64,000 nt of DNA from Pseudomonas serbica (GCF_028823535.1 NZ_JAQIYM010000007.1:124001-188000); one strand, 5' to 3'; shown: positions 35,025-44,262, counted from the stretch's first letter. The notes: generated from the letters alone by a model not told the origin. Translations and numbers: made by a program.

Positions 35025-35930
35025 ATGGGGCAATATCAACGTTTTCTGCTGATCGCTGACCAAACCCTGCATCAGTCTCCTGCCCAGTTGCGTGCCGTCG
35101 CCTTGGCCAAGGCTGCCGGGGCGGTACTGGATGTACGGGCCTTTGTCGAACCGGCGCCGGTGGTTCATTTATGGCAGGAAAAAATCGACGACACGGAGCA
35201 TCAGCGCTATTTGCGTCGCTACCGTCGCTGGGAGGCCGAAGAGCTCGATCGACTCAGCGAGCTGGGCCTGGAAGTGACGGTCAAGGTGGTCTTCACCACC
35301 CATCCGCTACTGGACATTCTGAAAACGGTCGAAGACTTGAAGCCCGACCTGTTGATCAAGGACAGCAACCTGGAACCTGTGCTCAAGCGAGTGTTCATTA
35401 CCCCGTTAGATTGCCACTTGTTGCGTGAATGCCCGGTCCCCGTGCATCTGGTCAACCGCGCCCCCTACAGCTTGCCGCATCGGATCGTGGCGGCCGTGGA
35501 CCCGTTCGATCCGGCAACGCAAATCAGCGGCTTGAACGACACCATCATCCAGACCGCCAACGCCTTGGCTTTGCAATGCGACGCGCCATTACACCTGCTG
35601 TACGCCTATGATTTATCGCCCGCCTTCAACAGCGATGCGCCGCTGGCCGGGGGCGGTTGGGGCGTGGACTTCATCGAGGAGCTGCGTCAATCCTTGCACC
35701 AGGCCTTCATCACGCTGGCGGAGCGTTACGGCGTACCGCCTGAACGACGCCATTTCATCATGGGGCTCCCGGTGCCAGTGATCAGTGCATTCGTCGAGGA
35801 ATATCTGGCCGATGTGGTGGTGATGGGCACTGTGCACCGTGTGGGCATCGACCGGCTGATCGGCAGTAACACCGAGCGGGCGCTGTATTCAGTGCCAGGG
35901 AGCATACTGGCGGTCAGGCAGTTCACGTAA
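35025..35930 (+). CDS. Universal stress protein, tandem UspA domains (copy 3)
   Basis: A 301-residue double UspA protein. The second domain ends VVVMGTVHRVGIDRLIGSNT and GSILAVRQF, the nucleotide-loop region; Asn replaces the usual Thr after GS. The GGAGGTGTGTG ahead of the ATG at 35025 is a strong ribosome binding site. It is followed after 12 bases by copy 4 on the same strand, so the two form an operon behind the Anr-type box at 34938. Confidence 0.9.
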   Translation: MGQYQRFLLIADQTLHQSPAQLRAVALAKAAGAVLDVRAFVEPAPVVHLWQEKIDDTEHQRYLRRYRRWEAEELDRLSELGLEVTVKVVFTTHPLLDILKTVEDLKPDLLIKDSNLEPVLKRVFITPLDCHLLRECPVPVHLVNRAPYSLPHRIVAAVDPFDPATQISGLNDTIIQTANALALQCDAPLHLLYAYDLSPAFNSDAPLAGGGWGVDFIEELRQSLHQAFITLAERYGVPPERRHFIMGLPVPVISAFVEEYLADVVVMGTVHRVGIDRLIGSNTERALYSVPGSILAVRQFT

Positions 35931-35942
35931 CTGGAGTTCATC

Positions 35943-36827
35943 ATGAGTCAATATCAACGTCTGTTACTGATCATCAACCCGGTCCTGCGCCTTTCTCCCG
36001 CCCTGAATCATGCTGCAGCCCTGGCCAAGGCCAGCGGCGCGAGCTTGCATATCGTCGCGCTGATTCCTTCGTTCAAGTGGTTATCGCTGCTTGAAGAAGG
36101 CGATCGGCAACTGGCGCGGGAAGGCTATTTGCAGGACCATCGCGACTGGCTCAAGACTCAGGCCGAGAATCTGCGTGGCAGGGGGATCGAGGTGACCACC
36201 GAGGTGACCTGGGCTGAGGACATCAAGCAAGACATCATCGATCGCGTCACGGACATGCAGCCCGATCTGTTGATCAAGGAGATTCAGCGCGAATCCGCGC
36301 TCAAGCGGGCGTTCTTCACCCCCTTGGACTGGCACTTGCTGCGCCACTGTTCGGTCCCGGTGTACCTGGTGGGCGGCAGCGGCTTCGTCTTACCCCGCAA
36401 GGTTGTGGCAGCGGTCGAAGTATCGGACAGCGAATCAGCCGACAACGAACTCAACGAACGAATCATCAAGCAGGCTTGCAGTCTTGCCATGCAGTGCAAT
36501 GCCGAGCTGCATTTGCTGTACGCCTGCGATATCTCGGCCGCCTATCTTGCGCACATGGGCGACCTGCCACTGGCTGACCTGACCAGAGCGCTTCACAGCG
36601 ACCTGGAAAAGTCGTTCGCCAGGTTGGCCGACCAGTTCGCAGTGCCTGCCGATCGTCGACACTTCATTGAGGGACATCCGGTCACGGTATTGAGTGAGTT
36701 TGCCAATGAGCAAAATGTGGATGTGATCGTGATGGGTCGGGTCCAGTCCCATGGCATCGACAAGCTTCTTGGCAGCACCACCGAGCATATTCTGTATCAG
36801 GTGCCCTGCTGCGTCCTGGCGGTCTAG
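35943..36827 (+). CDS. Universal stress protein, tandem UspA domains (copy 4)
   Basis: A 294-residue double UspA protein, starting MSQYQRLLLIINPVLRLSPA as in copy 3. The second domain has VIVMGRVQSHGIDKLLGSTT, the ATP-loop pattern, and ends CCVLAV. It is the second gene of the copy 3-copy 4 operon (CTGGAGTTCATC before the ATG). It converges with the potassium channel gene, with only three bases between the stops. Pairwise divergence from copy 3 suggests an old duplication. Confidence 0.9.
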   Translation: MSQYQRLLLIINPVLRLSPALNHAAALAKASGASLHIVALIPSFKWLSLLEEGDRQLAREGYLQDHRDWLKTQAENLRGRGIEVTTEVTWAEDIKQDIIDRVTDMQPDLLIKEIQRESALKRAFFTPLDWHLLRHCSVPVYLVGGSGFVLPRKVVAAVEVSDSESADNELNERIIKQACSLAMQCNAELHLLYACDISAAYLAHMGDLPLADLTRALHSDLEKSFARLADQFAVPADRRHFIEGHPVTVLSEFANEQNVDVIVMGRVQSHGIDKLLGSTTEHILYQVPCCVLAV

Positions 36828-36830
36828 CGC

Positions 36831-37301
36831 TTATTTGCGCTTCCAGTATTTCTGCATTTCCAGGAACAGGAAGGATGCGGTCCATGTGATGAGCACCAGG
36901 CCGGTCAGGGCTTGCAGACCGGTCAGGTACTTGAGGTTGCCGACAGGCGAAATATCGCCGAAGCCGATCGTTGTGTACGTGGTAAAGGAGAAGTACACGC
37001 AGTCCATCAGCGAACCGTCGAAATTGCCTGTCAGGCTGCCCCATTTTCCGGAATGCACCATCAGGTAATAAACCAGGGCGAAGCACCAGACCTCTAGCGC
37101 GTGGGCCAGGAGGGCGCCGAATACCCCAACCACGATTCTGAAGCGGCTCCACAGTTTGAGCCGTGGCAGCCAGTCATTCATGCGTAACAGACATTCGTAG
37201 TGGATCACTACGACGATGATGACCACCAGCGTATTGATCAGCGTGACTGCCAGCATGGCAAATCTCCAGCGATAAGGGGGGCAGTGGACCTGGACAGGCA
37301 T
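36831..37301 (-). CDS. Two-helix potassium channel protein
   Basis: A 156-residue membrane protein with two N-terminal helices, then a pore helix and the selectivity filter in TTYTTIGFGDISP, followed by a final helix (LTGLQALTGLVLITWTASFLF). The TIGFGD filter is the potassium-channel signature. There is no C-terminal RCK domain, so gating is not by nucleotide binding. The ATG at 37301 is chosen (CAGGA upstream); a TTG at 37316 is possible. It lies inside the USP island and shares an intergenic region with two Anr-type boxes. Confidence 0.85.
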   Translation of the reverse strand: MPVQVHCPPYRWRFAMLAVTLINTLVVIIVVVIHYECLLRMNDWLPRLKLWSRFRIVVGVFGALLAHALEVWCFALVYYLMVHSGKWGSLTGNFDGSLMDCVYFSFTTYTTIGFGDISPVGNLKYLTGLQALTGLVLITWTASFLFLEMQKYWKRK

Positions 37302-37348
37302 CGGGTCCTGCGGCAAGTGTATTTCTACGCTTGAGCGCTGGAGGATCG

Positions 37349-37362
37349 TTGAGCTGTATCAA
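37349..37362 (-). promoter_or_regulatory. Anr-type box upstream of the potassium channel
   Basis: TTGAGCTGTATCAA matches TTGAT-N4-ATCAA in nine of ten specified positions, about 50 bases before the channel start. Confidence 0.6.
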
Positions 37363-37400
37363 CATTGATTAATTAACTGTTAACCATAGCTGCTGGTTAG

Positions 37401-37414
37401 TTGATAAAAATCAG
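37401..37414 (+). promoter_or_regulatory. Anr-type box upstream of USP copy 5
   Basis: TTGATAAAAATCAG matches TTGAT-N4-ATCAA in nine of ten specified positions, about 120 bases before the ATG at 37536. Confidence 0.62.
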
Positions 37415-37535
37415 GTTCGCCACCGCCGAACGCCAAATACTCGGGCTACGGCGTTCCAGGCGGCAAAAGCCTTCAACCCGCGCGCCCCCTGCAGGATGTC
37501 GGGTTTGCAATCAGGGTTTCTGGACGAGGTATGTC

Positions 37536-38459
37536 ATGGTCAAAATCAAGCGCATTCTATTGATAGCCCCCAGCGAAATGACCCTTACCCCTGCGTTTGA
37601 CCGAGCGTATGCCGTGACTTGTGCAACGGGGGCGATATTGCACATTGTTGCGTTCGACTATGTCCAGGCATTGGCCGTAGCCGGTTTGCTGGACCACGAT
37701 GCGATGGCTCAGGCGCGTGAAGGTTATCTGCAGGTGCACCGGCATTGGCTGGAGCAGCAGGCCCGGTTTCAACGGTGCGTCGGGATGCAGGTGACGACCG
37801 AGGTGGTCTGGGCCAAGTCGAGCCTGAGCAACGTGCTTGAGTACGTGAATGACTTTCTGCCGGACCTGGTGATCAAGGACACCCACTATGTGCCGGCTCT
37901 TGATCGTGCCTTTCACCGCCCCCTGGACTGGCGACTGTTGCGCGAGTGTCCGACCCACCTGCACCTGGTGACCAGTGCCAGGCATCCCAAACCGGTGAAA
38001 ATTCTCGCGACGATCGATCTGTCCCACCTGGAAGAGCTGACGCAAGGCCTGAATGACCGGATACTCGATCTGGCATCGACCCTGGCGGCCAGCTGCGGCG
38101 CCGCGCTGCACTTGCTTAACGTCAGTCGTTGGACGGAAGTGAGCGATGCGCCGATGAGCGTGCCGACAGGCAGTCTTGATGCCAGCTTGAGGGACGCCAT
38201 TCAGGACGCCCAGCAAGAGGCTTTCGATGCGCTTGCCGAGCGCTATTGCATCAAGGACACACGCCGGCACTCGCTGACGGGCATCCCGCACAAAGTCATC
38301 GGCCATTTCGCCAAGCAGAATGACTTTGACATGGTGGTGCTGGGCGCGGTCCATTGCCATGGGCATGAGCGCTTTATCGGTGAAACTGCCGAGAGCATAT
38401 TGAACCGGGCGCCGTGCAGTCTGATGATCGTCAAGCCATTACCCCTCTCCAATCATTAA
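37536..38459 (+). CDS. Universal stress protein, tandem UspA domains (copy 5)
   Basis: A 307-residue double UspA protein; the N terminus VKIKRILLIAPSEMTLTPAF parallels copy 2. The second domain ends VVLGAVHCHGHERFIGETA and CSLMIVKPL, where the Glu in place of Ser/Thr after the last Gly may weaken nucleotide binding. The start at 37536 is used; an in-frame ATG at 37401 lies inside the Anr-type box and is not credible. It ends the USP island, 98 bases before ligD. Confidence 0.88.
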   Translation: MVKIKRILLIAPSEMTLTPAFDRAYAVTCATGAILHIVAFDYVQALAVAGLLDHDAMAQAREGYLQVHRHWLEQQARFQRCVGMQVTTEVVWAKSSLSNVLEYVNDFLPDLVIKDTHYVPALDRAFHRPLDWRLLRECPTHLHLVTSARHPKPVKILATIDLSHLEELTQGLNDRILDLASTLAASCGAALHLLNVSRWTEVSDAPMSVPTGSLDASLRDAIQDAQQEAFDALAERYCIKDTRRHSLTGIPHKVIGHFAKQNDFDMVVLGAVHCHGHERFIGETAESILNRAPCSLMIVKPLPLSNH

Positions 38460-38557
38460 TCGAGCCGTGTTTTGCAAATCGACTGAACCTTCGCGCACTC
38501 ACCCAGGGTCTCATGACAATAACGGTGTGACACAGTCATAGACCCGGCGGAGGCGCC

Positions 38558-41161
38558 ATGGACAAGCCGCTCGAAAAATACAACGGCATGCGCGATTTCG
38601 ACAAAAGCCCCGAGCCTTCCGGCCTTTCCAAATCTGTTAAAGGCGGTCGAAAGGGCAAGGCACATGCGCTGCTCTTCTGCATCCAGAAGCACGATGCCTC
38701 CAGGCTGCATTACGACTTCAGGCTGGAGCTCGACGGCACCCTCAAGAGCTGGGCGATCCCCAAGGGGCCGTCCCTGGACCCTAAGGTCAAGCGCCTGGCG
38801 GTGCATGTCGAAGACCATCCGCTGGATTACGCCACCTTCGAGGGCAGCATCCCCGAAGGCCATTATGGTGCGGGCGATGTCATCGTCTGGGACCGTGGCG
38901 TCTGGATTCCCCAGGACGATCCGGCCAAGGCCTACGCCAAGGGCCGGCTCAAGTTCGAACTGCAAGGCGAGAAGCTCGCCGGGCTATGGAATCTGGTGCG
39001 CACGCACATGCCGGGCAAGCAGGAGCAATGGTTCCTGATCAAGCATCAGGACGGTGCCGCCCGCCCGGAAAGTGATTACGACGTGGTGGCCGCCGAGCCC
39101 GACAGCGTGCTCAGCGAACGCACCATCATTGCCAAATCGTCCAAGGCGGCCAAACCCAAGGCCATCAAGCAGCCCGCTGCGCCAACGCATAAAGAACCGC
39201 GCAAAGAAAAGTCCGCGCCACTGACCGGCGCGCGCAAGGCCAAGTTACCGGACCAGATCAAACCGGAACTGGCGACGCTGGTGGAAAAGGCCCCGGGCGG
39301 TGAATGGAGTTATGAGGTCAAGTTCGACGGCTACCGCATCATGGCGCGCATCGACCACGACGAGGTTCGGCTCTTCACTCGCAACGGCCATGACTGGACT
39401 CACAAGCTGCCCGGCCAGGCCAAGGCACTGGCCAGCCTGGGCCTGGAATCGGCCTGGCTCGACGGCGAGATGGTAGTGGCCGACGAGCAGGGCGTACCGG
39501 ACTTCCAGGCCTTGCAAAACGCCTTTGAGGCCGGCCGCAGCGGCAACATTCTTTACTACCTGTTTGACATGCCCTATCTCAATGGCGTGGACCTGCGCGA
39601 GGTGCCCGTCGAGGAGCGCAGGGTTGCGCTGGCGACGGTGCTGAAAACGTCGAAAGACCCTCTGTTGCGCTTCTCCGAGGCCTTCGGTGAAGACCCGGAG
39701 GCCTTGCTCAACAGTGCCTGCCAGATGCAAATGGAAGGCCTTATCGGCAAGCGCCTGGGTTCCCCCTATGTATCAAGGCGCAGCAGTGACTGGGTCAAAC
39801 TCAAGTGCAAACATCGACAGGAATTCGTCATCGTCGGCTTCACCGACCCCAAAGGCTCACGCAGTGCCTTCGGTGCGCTGCTCCTGGGACTGCATGACCG
39901 CGACAGCGGTGAGTTGCGCTACGCGGGCAAGGTCGGCACCGGCTTTACCGAGACGACCCTCAACAGCATCCATCAACAACTCAAGCCCCTGCAAACGAAG
40001 AAACCCGCAGTGGTCAATCCGCCCGGTGGTGCCGAGTTCAAGTCCGTGCACTGGCTCAAACCCAGCCTGTTGGCGGAAGTGGCCTTTGCCGAAATGACCA
40101 AGGACGGTTCGGTGCGCCATGCGGTGTTCCATGGCCTGCGTGACGACAAACCTGCCAAAGACATCACCGAGGAGCGCCCGACTGCCATGAAAACTGCCCT
40201 TGGGAAAAAAGCCGCCGCCAAGCCTTCCACCGCGAAGAAGAAAGCCGAGCCTGCGCCGTCTCAGATCGGTCTTGGCCAGGGCAAGGTGCGCATCACCCAC
40301 CCGGATCGGGTCATCGACGCCAGCAGTGGCACGACCAAAGTGCAACTGGCAGAGTATTACACCAGCGTCGCCGAGTGGATTCTGCCGCAGCTCAAGGACC
40401 GCCCTGTGGCCTTGGTGCGTGCGCCAGATGGCATCGCCGGCGAACTGTTTTTCCAGAAAAACGCCGAGCGCCTGGCGATCCCCGGCATCACCACCCTCGA
40501 CCAGAAACTCACGGGCCAGCCCATGATGGTCATCAACAACGCCGAAGCCTTGATTGGCGCAGTGCAGATGAGCACCGTCGAGCTTCACACCTGGAACGCC
40601 ACTTCGGACCACCTCGACAAACCCGACCGCTTCGTCCTCGACCTCGACCCGGACCCGGCGCTGCCATGGAAGCGCATGGTCGAGGCCACCCAGTTGACCC
40701 TTACGGTGCTCGATGAACTGGGGCTCAAGGCGTTCCTCAAGACCAGCGGCGGCAAGGGCATTCACCTGGTGGTGCCGCTGACCCGCAAGCTCGGCTGGGA
40801 TGAGGTCAAGGACTTCAGCCACGCCATTGTCAGCCACATGGCCAAGATGCTGCCGGAGCGCATTTCTGCAGTGTCAGGGCCGAAGAACCGGGTGGGGCGG
40901 ATCTTCATCGATTACCTGCGCAACGGATTGGGCGCGACCACCATCTGCGCCTACGCTGCGCGTACCCGCGAAGGGTTGCCGGTGTCGGTGCCGATCTTTC
41001 GAGAAGAAGTGGAGGCGCTCAAAGGCGGCAACCTGTGGAACATACACAATGTGCATGAACGCCTGGCTGAAGTAGGCGATGAGCCTTGGGCGGACTTGAA
41101 GAAAACCCGGCAGACGATTACTGCCGAGATGCGTAGGCGGGTGGGAATGAAAAAAGCCTGA
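38558..41161 (+). CDS. ligD: Multidomain DNA ligase D for non-homologous end joining
   Basis: An 867-residue protein with the three LigD modules in the Pseudomonas order. A 3'-phosphoesterase domain is at about residues 30-190 (HDASRLHYDFRLELDG, VEDHPLDYATFEGSIPEGHYG). The ATP-dependent ligase has the adenylated Lys at 255 in EVKFDGYRIM and the OB-fold up to about 540. The primase-like polymerase is at 575-860, with the catalytic acidic motif FVLDLDPDPALPW and SGGKGIHLVVPL. It repairs double-strand breaks with Ku, mainly in stationary phase. No ku gene is within the window. A Lys/Ala/Pro-rich linker near 210-235 joins the first two domains. Confidence 0.95.
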   Translation: MDKPLEKYNGMRDFDKSPEPSGLSKSVKGGRKGKAHALLFCIQKHDASRLHYDFRLELDGTLKSWAIPKGPSLDPKVKRLAVHVEDHPLDYATFEGSIPEGHYGAGDVIVWDRGVWIPQDDPAKAYAKGRLKFELQGEKLAGLWNLVRTHMPGKQEQWFLIKHQDGAARPESDYDVVAAEPDSVLSERTIIAKSSKAAKPKAIKQPAAPTHKEPRKEKSAPLTGARKAKLPDQIKPELATLVEKAPGGEWSYEVKFDGYRIMARIDHDEVRLFTRNGHDWTHKLPGQAKALASLGLESAWLDGEMVVADEQGVPDFQALQNAFEAGRSGNILYYLFDMPYLNGVDLREVPVEERRVALATVLKTSKDPLLRFSEAFGEDPEALLNSACQMQMEGLIGKRLGSPYVSRRSSDWVKLKCKHRQEFVIVGFTDPKGSRSAFGALLLGLHDRDSGELRYAGKVGTGFTETTLNSIHQQLKPLQTKKPAVVNPPGGAEFKSVHWLKPSLLAEVAFAEMTKDGSVRHAVFHGLRDDKPAKDITEERPTAMKTALGKKAAAKPSTAKKKAEPAPSQIGLGQGKVRITHPDRVIDASSGTTKVQLAEYYTSVAEWILPQLKDRPVALVRAPDGIAGELFFQKNAERLAIPGITTLDQKLTGQPMMVINNAEALIGAVQMSTVELHTWNATSDHLDKPDRFVLDLDPDPALPWKRMVEATQLTLTVLDELGLKAFLKTSGGKGIHLVVPLTRKLGWDEVKDFSHAIVSHMAKMLPERISAVSGPKNRVGRIFIDYLRNGLGATTICAYAARTREGLPVSVPIFREEVEALKGGNLWNIHNVHERLAEVGDEPWADLKKTRQTITAEMRRRVGMKKA

Positions 41162-41164
41162 CGT

Positions 41165-41203
41165 CCTGTAGGCGCTGCCAAAGGCTGCGGCAACGCCTAC
41201 AGG
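41165..41203. terminator. Hairpin between ligD and the DUF3313 gene
   Basis: CCTGTAGGCGCTGCC pairs with GGCAACGCCTACAGG, 15 bases with one mismatch. It lies between two converging genes. The outer arms match the REP core, so it is a shortened REP used as a 3' end structure. Confidence 0.7.
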
Positions 41204-41212
41204 TGTCGCGAA

Positions 41213-41890
41213 TTACTTGTTGATGAACGCCTGGAAGTCGCTACCCAGTTTGTCGATGGCCGTCTTGAAGTCCTGGGCGGTGATTTTCTGTTTGTCATTT
41301 TCCAGCGTGGTGCCAAAGACCTTGCGCACGACCCGGCCTACGGACTGATTGTTCTTGGCGTCGATGAACTCGGCCTCGATATACAGTTCGGTGTTTTCAT
41401 CCCGGATACCGGTAGCGGCGGACACACCGCCCACGACCGCTGCGATAGGCACCACCTCATACCAGTGCATGCCTTCAGGCGAGGCACTGACCCCGGTGAT
41501 CGCTGCACGCATGACCAGGGTTTTCGCGCCGGCCGGCGCGGCGGCCGGGCTGGAAACGACGCGGTACTTCTGCCCCAGCGTGGCCTTGGCCTTGTTGGTC
41601 ATGTAGTTCTGGATGTCGGTCAGCGTCTGCTGGTTGACCCGCTCATTGGGCTTGGGCGCCGGGTACATTTCCAACCGGGTGAAGGCCACCGTGTCATAGG
41701 CATTCGGGTTCCACGACGGACTCACCCAACGCATGGCCGTTCCGCCGCTGGGCGTTTCGACTTCCTGCAGGTTGTTGTAGGAGGACAGGTAGCCGGAGTA
41801 CTGCTCCTTCTCGGTGACTTTCGATGTACAACCGCCGAGCATGAGCCCGGCCAGGGCAGTGCCAACAAGCAATTTGCGGGTCAGGTTCAT
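41213..41890 (-). CDS. DUF3313 lipoprotein
   Basis: A 225-residue outer-envelope protein. The N-terminal helix ends in the lipobox LMLGGC, so it is lipidated at Cys 21. The mature part (YSGYLSSYNNLQEVETPSGG ... FTRLEMYPAPKPNERVNQQTL) is DUF3313, with a Gly-rich segment IAAVVGGVSAATGI near the end. Gram-negative members are of unknown function. It is downstream of the FadL-type porin gene on the same strand (40-base gap), so the two may be co-transcribed. Confidence 0.87.
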   Translation of the reverse strand: MNLTRKLLVGTALAGLMLGGCTSKVTEKEQYSGYLSSYNNLQEVETPSGGTAMRWVSPSWNPNAYDTVAFTRLEMYPAPKPNERVNQQTLTDIQNYMTNKAKATLGQKYRVVSSPAAAPAGAKTLVMRAAITGVSASPEGMHWYEVVPIAAVVGGVSAATGIRDENTELYIEAEFIDAKNNQSVGRVVRKVFGTTLENDKQKITAQDFKTAIDKLGSDFQAFINK

Positions 41891-41930
41891 AGTGCTGTTT
41901 ACTCCTTGGATAAAATCATTTTTTTTTTAA

Positions 41931-43199
41931 TCAGAAACGCCAGGTCATGTTTCCGGTTACGGCCGATATCCAGGCTGTGTCGAACTGACCGGAAACCCGG
42001 TTGCCCGACACGGATTTGGTTTGGTCAACCGGCATATCACCAAGGTAGACCAGGGCCCAGCTGACGTTGACATCGGTGTCCTTGTTCACAGCATAGGTGG
42101 CTCCCGTGGCAATGCGCCAGGATTCGGCCATCGGCACGGTCAAAGTTCGGTCGCTGTCCGAAACGGGACTGCTGTCGTAAGCCACGCCGACGTTCCACAG
42201 CAGTTGCGGCGTGGCCTGGTATTGCGCGCCCAGCGCCAGTTGCCAGGTGTCTTTGTAGTTGGCGTCGATGGTCGTCGAGCGCGCATCGATTGCCGTGGTG
42301 TCGACCTGCACACCGACCTCGCCGAACTCCGACCAGTCCTGCCAGTTGACTGAGGCGAGCAGGGCCCACTGCCTATCCAGTTGCTGGAACAGGCTCAGGG
42401 TGATGGTTTGTGGCACCGTCAAATCGAGCTGGGTGTCCAGGCCATCCAGCCTGTTCAAGATCGGGCCGTTGCCCTTGATATCCAGCCCGTCCTCGAACTC
42501 CAGATCGACCTTGCTGGTGTAGGTCAGGCCAATGCGCGTGCCGGCTTGCGGGGCGTAGATCACTCCCACGTTCGCGCCAAAGCCCCAATCCTGGTCCTTG
42601 TATTTAAACTGGCCATCGCCACGGTCGGTGAGGGCGAATGGGGAGCGGTCGATCGCGGTCTGGGCCTGCAGCATGCCGTACATGGCCTTCGCGCCGACGC
42701 CCACCGACCATTGCTCGTTGAAACGGTAAGCCACGCTCGGCACCAGGGACAGCCCGCCGATGCTGGCGTTCTGCGAGAAGTAGCGCCCGGACCAATCGTT
42801 GTCGTAGTTGACCGCCAGGCCAAAGTCGGCGTACTGGCCAAAGCCGATGCTCCAGTGGTCGTCCAGCTCATGGCTGATGAAGAAGCTGCCGCCGGGAATC
42901 GGGTCAAGGGCATTGCCGCTGCCACTGCCCTGGACATTGGTGTCACCGTCGCGATTGAACTCCAGGTTGCCGTAGAGCACCTGCAGGCCACCGGTGATTT
43001 GCGTGCCAGGCAGATAGCTCATCCCCGCCGGATTGCTGGCAATCGTCGAGGGGCCCTGGGCCCGCGCGGCGGCACCGGCGTTGGCCAGGCCGGCGTTGTC
43101 GGTGCCGATTTCGTAGAGCATGAGGCCGCCGGCGTGGGCCTGCTGGCAGCACAGCGCTAACAGGGTGAAGGCGGGCAGGGCGGATGTTTTTACCTGCAT
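41931..43199 (-). CDS. OmpP1/FadL-family outer-membrane transport protein
   Basis: A 422-residue outer-membrane barrel with a signal peptide (residues 1-23, cut after AHA). The N-terminal hatch includes NAGLANAGAAARAQGPSTIA and NPAGMSYLPGTQI, with the NPA motif of FadL/TodX proteins. The rest is a run of amphipathic strands ending in a terminal Phe (TWRF), as for Omp85-inserted barrels. The family carries long-chain fatty acids or aromatic hydrocarbons inward. The 5' region to 43396 has no gene. The specific substrate is unknown. Confidence 0.9.
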   Translation of the reverse strand: MQVKTSALPAFTLLALCCQQAHAGGLMLYEIGTDNAGLANAGAAARAQGPSTIASNPAGMSYLPGTQITGGLQVLYGNLEFNRDGDTNVQGSGSGNALDPIPGGSFFISHELDDHWSIGFGQYADFGLAVNYDNDWSGRYFSQNASIGGLSLVPSVAYRFNEQWSVGVGAKAMYGMLQAQTAIDRSPFALTDRGDGQFKYKDQDWGFGANVGVIYAPQAGTRIGLTYTSKVDLEFEDGLDIKGNGPILNRLDGLDTQLDLTVPQTITLSLFQQLDRQWALLASVNWQDWSEFGEVGVQVDTTAIDARSTTIDANYKDTWQLALGAQYQATPQLLWNVGVAYDSSPVSDSDRTLTVPMAESWRIATGATYAVNKDTDVNVSWALVYLGDMPVDQTKSVSGNRVSGQFDTAWISAVTGNMTWRF

Positions 43200-43396
43200 G
43201 GGATCACCTGCGCAAAGACCATGACGTACTGGCGTCAGTCCTCTGGACGAAGTCCGGTGACTGCACCAGGATTTTGGATCACTCGCGAAAGAGCGTAGGT
43301 ATTTATCCTGAAAAATCCAGTAATTGGCTGAGTCAAACCGGGTGTTCCAGATTCCTGGGGCCAAGGCGGCGAGGATGCCTCGCCGCCTCGATGCCA

Positions 43397-43675
43397 TTAC
43401 CTGCCGGCAACGGCTGCCAGCAGCGGCGCCACCTGATCGTCCGTGAGTGCCACCTGGACCTTCATGGTCATGAGGTCGCTCCATTGCAGTACCCACTTCT
43501 GGACCTGTACCGGATCATCGGCCTCGGCAATGCCAAATCCGGCCGCGCCGCCGACGGCGTGCCAGCGTCCGATCATAGTGACGCCTTTTGGCGGCGCGCC
43601 ACCGGTCTTGAGAAAACGTTCGATCGCACTGTTGCGATTGGCCGTACTGATTTTCCAGCTGACGATGAATAACAT
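43397..43675 (-). CDS. DUF3303 family small protein
   Basis: A 92-residue cytosolic protein. MLFIVSWKISTANRNSAIERF and WHAVGGAAGFGIAEADD are the DUF3303 family blocks, a dimeric ferredoxin-like fold related to stress-responsive A/B barrel and monooxygenase-like proteins. The function is unknown. The start at 43675 fits AAGGAGGTGGCAG just upstream on the minus strand. It stands alone between the FadL gene and the gene at 43852. Confidence 0.82.
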   Translation of the reverse strand: MLFIVSWKISTANRNSAIERFLKTGGAPPKGVTMIGRWHAVGGAAGFGIAEADDPVQVQKWVLQWSDLMTMKVQVALTDDQVAPLLAAVAGR

Positions 43676-43851
43676 CTGCCACCTCCTTCCAGGAATTGGC
43701 ACCTGTGTGTCTGCGCGCACCGGGTTGGCGCCGGGACCACGGTCACGTTTGCCTTGCCAGGGTCATCCTGCCTGGCCTGATACGCTTGCTCCCTTGAGAA
43801 GGCATAGCAGCGCCGCGCACTTCACGTACGACCGTCGATCCTGTTCGGGTG

Positions 43852-44262
43852 TCAGGTATCGCGCAACAGGTCGTTGGCGTTGAGCAGGTCGTAGGCGATT
43901 TCCGGGCGTTTTTCCATGGCGCGACGAATTGCGGCCGGGATCGAGGCGCGGGTCTTGCGGCACAGCCCCGGCAGTTCGCCGACCTGGATGCCAATGCCGC
44001 GCATGGTCCGCACTTCGTTGAAGCTGGGCACGATGTCGACACGGATGCCCAACTGCTCGAACATCCGCCGTTGCAGGTGTTCGAGGTCCTGCAGGCTTTG
44101 CAGGTTTTCCAGGCGTTCGACCAGGCGTTTTTCTTCCGTGCGGGTCAGGAACAGGATGCGCAGGTCTGCGCCGGGCGTTTCCAGCAGCGGGTCACGCCCG
44201 CAGTCGCAGGCGCCGGGCGGGCAGGGTTGGCGGATCGGGGCGGTGGGGGTCATGGGGTTCAA
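43852..44262 (-). CDS. Unknown protein with N-terminal cysteine cluster
   Basis: A 136-residue protein with no recognised domain. The N terminus has the Cys cluster PCPPGACDCGRDPLL (C-x4-C-x-C), followed by a mostly helical chain (LTRTEEKRLVERLENLQSLQ) and a conserved-looking C-terminal block EKRPEIAYDLLNANDLLRDT. The Cys spacing could bind zinc or an iron-sulfur centre. A later ATG at 44253 is possible. It appears cytosolic. The flanking regions hold only a REP hairpin at 44321. Confidence 0.65.
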   Translation of the reverse strand: MNPMTPTAPIRQPCPPGACDCGRDPLLETPGADLRILFLTRTEEKRLVERLENLQSLQDLEHLQRRMFEQLGIRVDIVPSFNEVRTMRGIGIQVGELPGLCRKTRASIPAAIRRAMEKRPEIAYDLLNANDLLRDT

